A stretch of 64,000 nucleotides of DNA from Serilophus lunatus (lineage: Eukaryota > Chordata > Aves > Passeriformes > Eurylaimidae): positions 142,257-206,256 of the forward strand of contig VXBA01003505.1 in NCBI GenBank assembly GCA_013399895.1. Direction: 5' to 3'. The translations under genes were made by a program, and so were the position numbers. Positions within the stretch are counted from its first letter, which is position 1, and the number at the start of each line of letters is the position of its first letter. Of the stretch, positions 1 through 11,900 are shown piece by piece. The notes below the pieces were generated by a model, which was given only the letters and a program-made list of their open reading frames with translations, made no database searches and was not told the DNA's origin.

Positions 1-1069
1 AACCAGGCATAATGTTTCTTTATGTAAACCCGTGTTCGGCTTTCATTTTGAGGGCCCTTTTGAGCTCATTTGGTTTTATATTGCTTTTTGAAAGCCTGTC
101 CCTCTGATTGCTGCAAGTTTTCTTCTAGTCCTCATCCCTCAAAGGTGTGTTTGTGTGCTTAATTTTATGCACTGTAAATTTTGAGTAAGCTGGTGCTGTA
201 CTTTGAGATGAGGTTTAGAACGTTTGCTCAAGACCAGACTTGCCTCTGGAGGTCTTCAGGATAAGCTGGAGGAAGAAAGTGCCCGTTGACCAGGGCCTGA
301 ATAACCACATTTTGACAGAGCAGTCAGGATGTACTGCACCTGGCTTAGCCTCTGCAACACATTGCACCTGTGTGTGTACTGCCATGGCAAACAAATCCTA
401 CAAGGCACCGAGGCAACCCAGGGTCGCAAACAGCCTAAATCCAGGCTGTCCTTACAACAGGCGTCCTGTGTTACATGGAAGTGAGTGGTCACGTCTGATT
501 TATCACACTGATTCTTTGTAAAATCAGGTTTATGTTTGCCAAAGTCTCTGAGGGTGCTTTCCAACCCACGATATGACCAATGGGTGTGTGATTTGGGGTC
601 CCACGTGATGGGTTTGTGCCCCAGCTGCCACTCAGCTGATCTCTCTGGGCTCGCACGTGCTGTGGCCATCTGCTGACGTAAGCCATGGAGTAGGGGAAGG
701 GGAAGGGGGAAGAAAATGTTCTTCTTAACCATCCAATCTCTCTTGGCCTCTGCTCCCTCAAGACTTGTATGAAACCACACCAACAAAACAGGCTAAACGA
801 CAGAAGTAGTGTGACCTGGGCTGTGTTAACATCATGGATGTTTGGATGGAAAATAAGGGTCTTGATGCTCACAAATCACTTGTGAGGAACATTAAATTTG
901 CATACTTTCACTGCTGCTTCCTTTTGCTCCTAAATAGCAGTCAGATTATTTTCTGAAAATGATCCCCAGATCATAAACCCCAGATTTTGGGGTTTAACTG
1001 CTTGGCTACCGAATTTCTTACAGACTGTGTCTGCACCGTACTAGTTATGGATGCTTTGGAAGATGTTCA
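1..1069. other. intergenic, upstream of SGPL1
   Basis: No exon, RNA gene or clear repeat recognised. Short open frames here lack codon structure and splice context. Confidence 0.5.
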
Positions 1070-1240
1070 GTGTGACGTAGCCTGTAGTTTCTGGGGTCAT
1101 CCTGCTTGTCCTTTTTGAAAGTCAGGACAACATTTGCCAGCTTCCAGTCAGCTGGGACCTCTCTGGATTCCCAAGATGGCTCAAAAATTGAGAGAAGCCA
1201 TGCAGTGGCATGAGCCAGCCCTTTAAGTATTCTTGGATGA
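1070..1240 (-). mobile_element. CR1 LINE fragment, reverse-transcriptase part
   Basis: The minus-strand translation reads HPRILKGLAHATAWLLSIFE and SWESREVPADWKLANV then FKKDKQDDPRNYRL, matching the CR1 ORF2 block HPRVLRELA..SW..GEVPxDWKxANV..FKKGKKEDPGNYRP. It is short and isolated, an old truncated copy. Confidence 0.85.
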
Positions 1241-2261
1241 AAACATTTCTTTGAAGAGATGCCTCTGGCTTTTGAGGCGTGTAGGCCACTGCACAGCATT
1301 GGTGCTTTCATGGCTACAAACCTTCTTGGCAATTCTCAGCCTAAATGGGTTCGGGGCCAACCTGCATCCATTTGTTCTTGTGCCACCATTGTCCTCTCAC
1401 TCAAATGGCTCCTCTCCCTCCCTGGTGTGGCTCTTCCTCTCCCACCCACATATTTATAGCAAGATATTCCTTTTCTACCTGTGTTTTTAGCCATATTAAA
1501 CAAACCAAGCTCTCTGTTTCCTGGCATTATGTGAAGGTGTATGTGAAGATTAGCAAAGCTTGCAATGGTGCATCCAAAGAGGCTCTTTGCAGGGTTGAAG
1601 GAACAAACAATATTTCCTCTCTCCCCCTCAAGAACAAGATGTTACTTACACATAGATGTGTCTTTTGAGGATATTTTCCAAATAGCAACATTTTTCTGGA
1701 AGACTGGGGTCCTTGGTGTTTGCAGAGGTTTTTGTAATCAGCAAACACAGCTCTTTTGGGGTTGTCTTGAGTAGATGAAAGGGATATATTCTGTCTGTGC
1801 AAGCATATGGGAAGAAGACCTACTTTGTGAGACTGATAGCGAGTTGCTAACAGATCTGTTTGTTCCCTTTTCTGCTAAAAAGAACATCTGATATCTAGGA
1901 ATACTTCTAAAAACAATCCCATGAGGGCAGTTTGCTTGAGATAAAAGTTCTGTCTGGTGACTTATGTGAGATGCCATCTTCTGTGTGGAGACAGCTTGGA
2001 TGGCACGGTGACAGCAGACAAACAGTTACTGCTTGTAATGCAGCAAAGCACCATCGGCATTTGCCAAGAGCTGATGATTCTATATCTGCCTCAAAACTGT
2101 GAAAACAAAAGCGATGGAAGTTGAGTGAAATTTTTTAACTCCACACCTGAATCTGTGCAAAAGAATGTGCAGATCTATGACCTCTAAAGGCAGGATTGTG
2201 TTCTGTTGAGATTAACCTGAAATATTTAATTTTAATTTCAATGAACCTAATGAGCTGAGAA
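1241..2261. other. intergenic, no gene seen
   Basis: AT-moderate single-copy-looking DNA between two CR1 remnants. No exon recognised. Confidence 0.5.
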
Positions 2262-2505
2262 TTCCTTCCCAGTATCCCATCAAACCCTGCCGTCTGGCAG
2301 CGGCAAGCTATTGTCCCTTTGTCCTGTCACTCAAGACTCTTGTCCAAAGTCTCTCTCCAGCTCTCCTGGCGCCCCTTTAGGCACTGGAAGGGGCTCTAAG
2401 GTTTCCCTGGATCCTTCTTTCCTGGATCCTCCTCTTCTCCAGGTGAACACCCCCGGCTCTCTCGGCCTTGGCTCCCCCACAGGTGCTCCATCCCTCGGGG
2501 CTTTG
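2262..2505 (-). mobile_element. CR1 LINE 3' region next to SGPL1 promoter
   Basis: Reverse-oriented CR1 landmarks appear in order: TATCCCATCAAACCCTGCC, TTGTCCTGTCACTC, CCCCTTTAGGCACTGGAAGG, and CTCCAGGTGAACACCCCCGG. It lacks the terminal tail and merges into the CpG-rich promoter block. Confidence 0.8.
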
Positions 2506-2689
2506 CGTCCCTCCGGGAGCACTGCGCATCTAGCAAATGCCTCATAAAACCAGCGATATCGATTAAGAGCAACTGGATGCCGGAAAAATCTCGGGATAAA
2601 CTGTATCGTGGACTTCAGCCGACCTTGCCCTGACCAAGCATTCCTTACACAGCGTGTGAACGCGGAGCCCTGGAAGCAAGAGGTGCCTT

Positions 2690-2928
2690 CCTCTGTGTTA
2701 GCCCCCGGCCCCGGCTGACCGACAAGCACGGCGGGCTCGCAGCGCGCAGTACCCAACGCCCCGGCACCCCCGGGCTTTCCAGCGCCCCTTTAACGGGAGG
2801 GGCAGAGCCCGCCCACCGCCCCGCCCGGAGGGGCGGCACCCTGCCGGAGGAGCAGGAGCAGCAGCAGGAGGAGGAGGAGGAAGGAAAGGAGGAAGGAAAG
2901 GAGGAAAGAGGAGGCGGCGGCAGGAGCG
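2690..2928 (+). promoter_or_regulatory. SGPL1: SGPL1 CpG promoter and 5' UTR
   Basis: GC-rich, CpG-dense block directly upstream of the start codon. GC boxes are visible at about 2808-2826 (CCGCCC, CCCCGCCC) and 2829-2837 (GGGGCGG). No TATA box at a sensible distance. This is the expected architecture of a housekeeping gene; the transcription start itself cannot be fixed from sequence. Confidence 0.7.
2846..2924 (+). repeat. polypurine GGA/GGAA tract in SGPL1 5' UTR
   Basis: Nearly uninterrupted purines on the + strand, built of GGAGCA, GGA and AAGGAAAGGAGG units, some repeated in tandem. It ends just before the start codon and would lie in the mRNA leader. Confidence 0.8.
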
Positions 2929-2931
2929 ATG
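2929..2931 (+). CDS. SGPL1: SGPL1 exon 1 coding part (start codon only)
   Basis: The ATG is followed directly by the donor GTGAGC, so exon 1 contributes only Met1. After splicing it reads into GAT GCC ATT of exon 2 in frame (MDAIGPYKEV). The untranslated part is a polypurine run. In mammals the start lies inside the next exon with a longer N-terminal stretch, so this start is an inference from the frame and the CpG promoter context. Confidence 0.75.
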
Positions 2932-5900
2932 GTGAGCGGGGAGGGTGCGATGGGGAGATGTCCCGAGGGGCGGCCGTGGGCTGGGGGTCCCGGGAGAGGC
3001 CCGTGCCCATCCCCTGGCTATGGATGTGTCCCTCTTATCCATGCGCCGCTGCCCTGAATTCCCGCAGGTATCTCTCTGCAGGGCCCGGAGGGTTACAAAT
3101 GGTGTTTGTATCTCACCCGCGTGAGGTAGAAATCGTGTTTTCCTCTGGACTTTGGTGAAGGTCTGGCTGATAGAGACCTCGTTCACTTTATTATTTTCGG
3201 CAGACCTCGTTTGCTTTATGGATTATTATTTTTTTGTTTGAGATGCTATTTGCTTACTATTATTTCTCTAGCTAGAAGCGGTAGAGAAGCAAACTTCAGG
3301 ATTTCTTGGAATATAGCACACGGTGCCAGGGCATGTAGCCCTCAACTCCTCAAACCTGGAAAGGTTACCAGGGGTTTTTTTCCCCCTCCTGTCAGGAAAG
3401 TGCCTTGAAATCACAGCTGCTGCTCAGTGACAGATATTTCCTCTCTGTCCCTCGGCTTTTTCCTGCTTGGTCACGGTCACTCCATTCCCAAACACTGAAA
3501 CATTCCTGCTTCTTCCCCCTCTGGCATGGAGCTGTGCCCAGCCACGGGTGGCCTGGGAGAGCACGGCTTGTGTTTGGGCTGGTTTCAGCTTTCAGAATTT
3601 GGAACTGGGCAAATGCTGCACATCTTGTGCCCGGGGTGGTCTAGACTGGCCTGGAGTTGCTGGAGCCGTGCTGGGAGCTCAGGCTGGTCCCTCCTTAATC
3701 CCTCTGTGCCAATGCTTGGCGGGGGAAGACTCCTACTTATTGCACCTGGAAGATCTGCTCAGGGTCTCTTTTATTTGCTAGACTAGACTATTGCACAGGG
3801 TTCCCGACCTTTGAAAGCTGAGGAAGTTGGCTTTGTATGCAGGGGCTGAGGTTTCTTTTAGAGAAACATAAATACAGAATGTTTCTTTCTAAATCCTGGT
3901 TTTGCTCTGATATCATTTCCTTAACAAAAAGAGAGTGCGAGGCACTGGAAACTTTCTTAGCGAGGTGGAGAAAAATGTTGCTTCTCCCATGTGCTGCTCA
4001 CTTCCAGCCCACTTGGAGTTTCCCCCCCTCTTCCACCCCCTGAAAGTTTGTGGCTGAGCTGCCGGTGTGAGCAGGGGAGGGTGTGCTGAGGGCTCCCTGC
4101 CCTAGTGCTGGGGTGAAGATAACCCCAATCACAGCCTTTATTGCCTGTGGTTTGCCTGGAGTGGCAGCAATCCCAGCCTGCCTGGGACTCCCGGGGTAAG
4201 AGGGATTCAGGGCAGCCCCTTTCTGTGTAAGGATTTGGAGGTGCTGCTTGTCTCTTCTTCCAAACACACAGTTCTGGCAGTGAAAAGGTGCAGTTTCCAT
4301 CTGATCTGCTCCTGCTCCCCTCACAGACCCCCGGCACACAGTGCAGGCTGAATCTGAAGGTCTGATCTGTTCACACACTGGTTTTGTAAAGGGAGTTTTT
4401 TCACCTAGAACTGCCAAGAAGGAGCTGGGGGTGCTGGTGACACGGCCCAGCCCAGCCCAGTCCCCCCGTGCCCTGGGCTGAGCCCCCAGCGTGGGCAGCA
4501 GGGGAGGGGGGATTGTGCCCCTCTGCCCCTCAGGTGAGACCCCACCTGCAGAGCTGCTCCAGCCCTGGGGAACAGCACAGGGAGGACATGGAGCTGCTGG
4601 AGAGAGGCCAGGGGAGGCACCAAGGCATCAGAGATGGAGCAGCTCTGCTGGGAGGGAAGGATGGAGAGCTGGGATTGTTCAACCTGGAGAAGGGAAGGCT
4701 TTGGGGTGACCTGAGTGTGGCCTTCCAGTGCCTGAAGAGAGCTGAAATGAAAGATGGAGAGAGGCCACTTCCAAGTGGTTGGAGTGACAGGACAAGGGGG
4801 AATGGCTTCAAACTGGCAGAGTTAGGTTTAGATTGGAAATTAGGAAAACGCTCCCTCTGAGGTTGCCCTGGCACAGGGTGCCCAGAGAAGCTGTGGCTGC
4901 CCCATCCTTGGGAGTGTCCAAGGCCAGGTTGGAGCCACCTGGGACAGTGGGAGGTGTCCCTGCCCAGGGCAGGGGGGTAAAACAAGATGGGCTTTATGGT
5001 CCCTTCCAACCCAAACCAATCTGTGGCTCTGTGATTCTACTGCTCCCATTCCTTGCATCCCAGGCAAAGACATTCCTTTTCAAGTGTTAGCAGCCCTTCC
5101 TTCTGGAGTGTTGAGTACTGAAATCTCTTTATGTGCTGGCAAATGGCCAGCACTGGTTGGCCAGAGGGGCTTTGCAGTATGTCTTAGTCGTGGTGTGGGC
5201 TGAGATTTAGGATTCTGTCAGCTGATGTAGTAGCAGGAGTTCTGATCTCTTTGCTCTGGTGGTTGTGATACCATTTTCTTGATCGTTTCTGAAGACAGAT
5301 TTGTGTTTCCTAGAAGTTCTCAGGTAAAGGTTGCTTGGAATCTTTTGTGTTCTGAGCCTTTCCTTTGCCTCTGCTCTCTCAAGATCCATCTGTGCCACAT
5401 GAGGAAGGGCATGAGATGAGGTCCCACAGTGGTCCAAGGGTTCTGCATGTTGGTGTGGATAATTTCTGAGGATCCTGCCCTGTGGACAGACTTGCCCAAG
5501 AACAGAGCCCTTAACATATAACGGCTGCATTCAGTCTGTGCTGATACTGGGGGCTTTGTTGGAGGCTTGCATAACCCTGCTGGGGAGCTGTGCCAGGCCT
5601 TGGGGATGCCCATTCCCAGAACAATTGGCTGGCCATGCTCTGTTCCCAGACAGCTCCTGCCAGGATTTATCCTTTAATGCCGCCTGTTCCCTCCGTGGCA
5701 CCGACCTACTCATGAAATGTTTCAAATAAACACCCATTTTATTCCCCAGGAGTGAGCCTCAGCTGAGAGGATGCCAAGTGGGAGGGAGGAGGTACGTCCA
5801 GATGAGTCCCAGCTCGCAGGAATCCGGGCACTTCTTTTATCCTCATTATTTTGGGTGCCAGGGGAGGATGTTTCCTTGCAGAGAATCCACACAGACCCAT

Positions 5901-8900
5901 GATGGGTTCACTTGCAGCACTGACTGAGAGGATCCTGTGTCTTGTGAGATCTGTGCTGCCTGGAGTGTGCCCAGATGTTTGCAGAAACTTTTATAAATTG
6001 GTTTGTTGTAGTGAGCAAAGTGAACACTCCCAACACCCTTGTGCGTGTTTTAGGTTGAATGAAATTTGAGCTCGCACCCCTTTTGAGAGTTCTTTGGGTT
6101 ACTGTTCATTTTGGAGCCTGGAATCAGCCTTGCTCCTTGTTGTTTTGATAGTTTAACATTCCTTCTCTGCAGTGGAAGCTGGAATGCTGCTGCTCTTACT
6201 CTGACTCGCTGCCTTGTTTGTCTTTGTGCTGAAGCTATAATTAGCCATTGTCTGGCCACTCCTCTTGAACTCCTAGGGCTGGTGGGATAGTGTGGAGATA
6301 AATATATATATTCTGTTCGTGGCAACCCCCTCTCCAAAAATTACTGCCATTCTGGGAAAAGTTTCAGTATGACAGTGCTGGAAATAAATGCAACCAGTGG
6401 TACTGGGGAGCCATGGTGAGACAAGCGTGGCGTGAATGTGTTTTTATTTTGCCGAGTTCAGCTCCTACAACTAAAAGTTCGTGATTTTTGGCTTCTGAGA
6501 GGCCCTGCATGCGCTGTTGCTCCCTGTGCCCACATCCTTTGGCGAAGGGGGAGAGGCAGCACATGGGCCAGGCCTCCAGCTGGCTAACAAACACCCTCTG
6601 CCTGCTGCTCGTGTCGAGAGATCTGCCAGCCGGGGGTGGCCGGGAGGGAGGGGCAGAGTCACTGCGTTGCTCAATGCCGTTGCCCGGCTCTCGCTGGGGA
6701 AGCTGTGAGTGCAGGCTGTGGTTCCACCAGTCGGACGTGCCTGCGGTGGCAGCGAGGTGTCAGCCAAGGCAGGGCTAATTGAGCTCTTCCTGCTGCTGGG
6801 GAGCAGCACAAATCGGCCTCCGAGCTGCTGGCTCTGTGCGGCTGGTTTTCGGTCAGGAAGCCTCGTTGTGTTGCTGGACACAGGCTTTGATTCCAGCGGC
6901 GGGACCTGTGCTCCCGTGGGTGGGTGGGGCTCGCCTGGCTCCTGCTGCCTCTGAGCCACCCCCCGTGCCTTGCTGTGTGATGTGTCACCTCCTGCCCTGG
7001 CCCTGGCCCTGGTCAGGGGAGGGAGGACACACGGCAAAAACACACGCGTTAAGGTTTGGGCGCAGGGAGGTGCTTTGGGAATACGTGTGGGTGCAGGTGA
7101 AAGCTGAGAATGTGCTGTGAACTGAAAGAGAAGAGGGTTAGATGGGATATAACCAAAAAATTGTTCCCTGGGAGGGTGGGCAGGCCCTGGCACAGGGTGC
7201 CCAGAGAAGCTGTGGCTGCCCCATCCCTGGGAGTGTCCAAGGCCAGGCTGGGATGGTGGGAGGTGTCCCTGCCCAGGGCACGGGGTGGGACAAGATGATC
7301 TGTAGGGTCCCTTCTGGCCCAGGCCATTCTATGATCTTAGCAGCTCCTGCTCTCACAGCCAGCCTCACACTCATGGTATTGCATAAAATAAACTTGCCTT
7401 TAAAAGCTACTTTTATTCTGTGGCCCCACTTTAAATGCTTTTCTGTGAGAAGGAAGATTCAGCTGATAAAAATTGTCTTCCTGCTCTTGCCACAGGTAAA
7501 CTCAGAGCTTCCACTTTACAGTGCCAGAAACGGGGAGCCCTTGTAACAAAAGTCTGAGGTCCTCCAGTTTATTGCCTTTCTGTTTCTTTGTCTCTCTCTC
7601 TCTTTTTTTTAAAGCTTATTTGAGTCCTAAAACTCTCAGTGGAAGAAATGCTGTTCTGGCAAAACTGCAGAATGTGCTCTCGTTAGCTTTGGCATTTCCC
7701 CTCTCCTTTTCTCTCATCTGGGACATGAGAGCATTACTGCAGTTAATTTGTCCTCTTTTGTAGTGGCAGAAGTGCTATCCCTGGAACCAGCTCATCTAGC
7801 TAATGGCTTTTAGAAATAAAGCACTAGGGCTGTATTCCTAATCTGTGCAGCTAAAAATTCAATATGTAAACAGCTTGGGTTGCTGAGTGCATTAATGTCA
7901 GTACAAATGAACACTTGGAGTCCTAATGATGGCAATTAGTATTTTATCTGATACCTGGCTCTGTCTTACTGCTCTGAGAATTAAGAGCAAATCCTCCAGT
8001 GGAGATTTTTCTCCTGCTGCATTTCAGTGTGCTCATGAGCCGGGTTTTTGAACTGCTTCTGAAATAATCCAGTGTCTTCTGAAGCTTTTTGCTGGGAAGG
8101 CTCTCTTAAGGAGATAAAATGCTATCTGCTCTCTTATAATAGGAAGGGAAGCTTTTAATTTTTTGTTTAATTTGTCTTCACAAATGAGCTGGTTGTTTTC
8201 TTCCATGAAATTCTGTCTCAGACAGGCTCAGAACCAGGTCAGCTCGGTGTCTTTAGGCAGCTGGGGAAGCACCAAAAGTCTTTCACTCTGTTATGGGCAG
8301 CACCTCCAGGGGAAGGGAAAGGGATTCCTATGCCTGGGCAAAATGTATTCCTGTTTATTCCCCCTGCCCTCCTCCCTGCAAAACGAAGAAGTGCTTTGGG
8401 ACTGGAATTGTATGGAATGCCAGAATGGTTTGGGTTGGAAGATCATCTCATTCCACATCCTGCCCTGGGCAGGGACACCTCCCACTGTCCCAGGTGGCTC
8501 CAACCTGGCCTTGGACACTTCCAGGGATGGGGCAGCCACAGCTTCTCTGGGTCTCACCATTCCCACAGGGAAGAATTCCATCCCTAATATCCCATCTAAC
8601 CCTGCCCTGTGCCAGTGTGAAGCCATTCCCCCTTGTCCTGTCACCTTGCCCATATAAAAAATCTCTCACTCTTTTTTTATAAGCCCCTTTTAACCCAATG
8701 TGGTTCTGGGTGTAATGAAACAGTTGAATGCAACCTCCTAAATGTTTCTCTGGGATTAAGTTAATAACTCAGAAAGTAGAGTCTCTCATACCTTGCTGGG
8801 TACTTTCTGGCAAAGAAGCCCTTGGAAAAAACGGAGTGCAAAGTCAGCCAGGGATCTGAGAAATTGTAATTCACTGCTAACTCATCTTCCATGCCAGTTT

Positions 8901-11900
8901 GCACTGGGTTTTTTAATCCCTGTTCTTAATATCCTCCTAAATTGATCAGTCTCATCCTTCAAACTCTTCTGAGTACAAAATGTCTGAAGAAGGAAAGTGA
9001 GAAATACAGTTTGACTGAGTGAAGTTTTCTCTGTATTATTCAGGGATTGATTTCAGATTGGTTTTTTTTGAGAAGCAAGAAAAGGAAAAATTCTTAGAAT
9101 TGACATGATGAAAATCTCTTATTTGTTCAAAGCTTGGACCTACCACTGAGTTACTGTAGCCCAGTGCTCAGGGGTTTCAGTGGGGATTGTGTGGTTTGAC
9201 AAAAAAATGGGCATTCAGCTGGGATCTTCTGTCCAGAGCTTTCTCCAAGAGTGAGCTCAACCTCCTGCCAGATTTATTTATTTGAACTTGGCCATTGACT
9301 GAAGTGGCTTTTGACTCGAAGGTCATGTTCCATTTTGATTTGGGGCTTAGAGTTTATGGTATCCTCCATCTTCAGGGAAAAATTACAGCACAACCTCCTT
9401 TCTATGTGATGCTGCAGCATTTTCTTGCCACCATTTGAGCACAGCTCTTGAGGCACCAGCACATTAGTGGCTCCATTTTTCCCTCCTTAAAGTGCAGTTC
9501 TAAAAGTAATGATATCCTGGCAATGGCCCGAAGTCGTTGCTGGTTAAACACTCCTTTCCAGGGATTTACCAGACAAAACTGGGCAAACTCACTGTCCCAC
9601 CTCTGGTTAGCTGGGGAAGGCAGCTCTTCCCTGAAATCCTGGGGTTAAACCAGTTCTATGGGGAGCGGGTTGGAGGACTGGGCATTGCTGGGACATTGCA
9701 GTGGTTTGTGTGGCTGCCTTGTTTTGGAGGCTGGAGTGGCCCGTGTATTTTGAAATTGCCCTTTGCCCAGTGAATAGGTGCTAATTTGCCTCTTCATAGC
9801 TGAGTCCTTGCTGGTTTTGCTGAGTTCAGTTGCTGTGTCCCTTCAGCCTGTGCTGAAATGATTCCCCTGGATGGTAAATGCTGTTATTTTGCTGGAACTC
9901 GTGGTTGGGTTGCTGAAGTTCTTTAACACTCTGTCACTTTATGTGCATTTTACTGCTCTTCTGAAGTACTGAGTATTCATTAGTGTTGTTTTTAATTGGA
10001 CAAACTTGGGTTTTTTCGGGCTGTTGTTAATAGCCTCTCCAGTTGTAGTGGAATGACACATTACCCCCTAAAAAGAAGAATTAAATGCTGCTTCTGTTGT
10101 TGGCTTGACCCAGAAGTGAGACCTGTAAAAGGGTCCTGAGAAGGAAAGTTTGAACAGTTTTTAATTTACTGGGTTATTTATCTTTGCAAATGGCTCTAAT
10201 CCCACCCAGAGTTCAGCAGCACAGGTATCAAGGATTTATTCCTTCCAAAGTTCAGTAACAAATCTTTTGAAAGGCCCCATGTACTTTTGCTCTTGTTGGG
10301 AGGGTGAAGCTTTCTAGTCCTGGAGCAAAACTGGGCTTGAGGGCTGGTTAAAAGGGAAGGGGGATTGGGAAAAGGGCTCTGGGGGTGGCTGAAAAAGCGT
10401 AAAAAAGTGAAGTAAAGTGCATAAGCTTTTGTTTGTTTCAGAGTTATCACCAATAATAACTATTTGGGAGATAGGGGTTGCATGTTACAAGGTGTGGACT
10501 TTTCTTTATTCTTCTCTAGAAACCTTTTTCCGAGGAAGGGGACTGGAGCACCCTGCTTAGAGGGAAGTGCCCTTTTGTGCACATTTAATTTTCTTCACCC
10601 TGTTAGGATGCCTTGAAGAGCATCTGGTTTGAAGTAGTTGATGAGCACTTGGGCTCTGTCCCAACAGTAATTCCTGGTTTGACACTGGAAATGCTCTACC
10701 ACTGTTTTCTGGGGTTTATATTGGTGGTAGGAGTCATTCTCTCCTCTATCCTCCCTTGGTGTGCCATGCACTAATTAGATCTTAAGGAATGGCTGAGTTC
10801 TTTCATCTTCCTTCAAAATCCAGCCCTGGGTACTTAAGGCACCACCAAATCAGGTTTATTCACTTGGCACCTGATAATTCCCTGGGAAAAGATATTAACA
10901 CAGTCGCTTCTCTTGGGCCATGCTGAAATCTGGTGGTGGCTCTTGGGACTGTGCAGAGACCCATCTCTTACTCATCTGCTCTTGGCGCTTCTCCCTCAAT
11001 ATTTGAAGTCTCTCAAGGTGTGTATTTGTGTCTGGAAGTGACCGAAAGCTATCTCCTACCTGCTGTGTTTGCAGGACTCCGTGGGGTCTGCACCTTTTCA
11101 ATCAGACTTTTGACGCCCTGTTCGTGTGCGTTCGAACTTCTCCAAAGCTCATTCTGGTTTTCCCTTTGCACAGGATGCCATTGGTCCCTACAAGGAGGTC
11201 CTCCAGATGTACTGGGAGAAAGCAACGGGCTTTGTGAACGCCCGGTGTGCTGGGCTGGAGCCCTGGCAGCTCATCGGGCTCACCTGCTCTTCCACGCTCC
11301 TCACAGTGTGGCTGCACGGCTTCCTCTGCCAGCCTGAGAGTAAGTGCTTCAAATGGGGGGTTGTCTGAGCTTTGGAGGGAGGGCAGGGCAGTCAGAGTGG
11401 TTCCCAGGCAGTGGAAGGAAGGGAGGAGGGAAAACCAAAACAACTCACAAAGCCCTCTTCCAAATGAAGGTCAAGGCCTTCAGAAGGTGCCAGCCTGGAA
11501 TGTTTCTCTGTCTCCTTCCCTTTCCCTTGTCACCCTTTTTCTTTCTGCCTGTCCCAACACCCTCTTCTTGCTCAAACCCTGGGGAGATTTACCCACGAGC
11601 TGGTTCCTGTGAACTTAGTCACTCTGCAGAACCCTTGGTTGTTTCCCTTCCTGCTGAGGGATGAGACGTGGTTTTGATTCGGTGTTGGGAGTCGTGTTTG
11701 ATCCTGGGGATGGTCAAGATAATTACCTGTGGTGGTGGAGGGAGGAGTTTTTTATTTCCAGAGCATCCTCCTGTTTGGGGTGGTTTCTGATGTTGACACT
11801 CCAGCCAAGTCTTTAACTTGGTGTCAACTTCTGTGTTTGTTTCTCAAGCAGCCCTTTTTCTTTGTAAACACGGGAGTAGCTGAACAATGGGAATGTCTAA

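Larger units (their letters stand above)
2932..11173 (+). other. SGPL1 intron 1
   Basis: Large first intron between GTGAGC and CACAG. It holds three CR1 copies and a GC-rich patch at about 6480-7050. The remainder shows no exon. First introns commonly hold enhancers, but none can be named here. Confidence 0.8.

Noticed and set aside
6471..7193. 240-codon minus-strand open frame, the longest outside exons after the one above
   Set aside because: Lies in a GC-rich part of SGPL1 intron 1, begins inside a CR1 tail, is rich in Pro, Ser and Arg as expected for random GC-rich frames, and matches no family I know.
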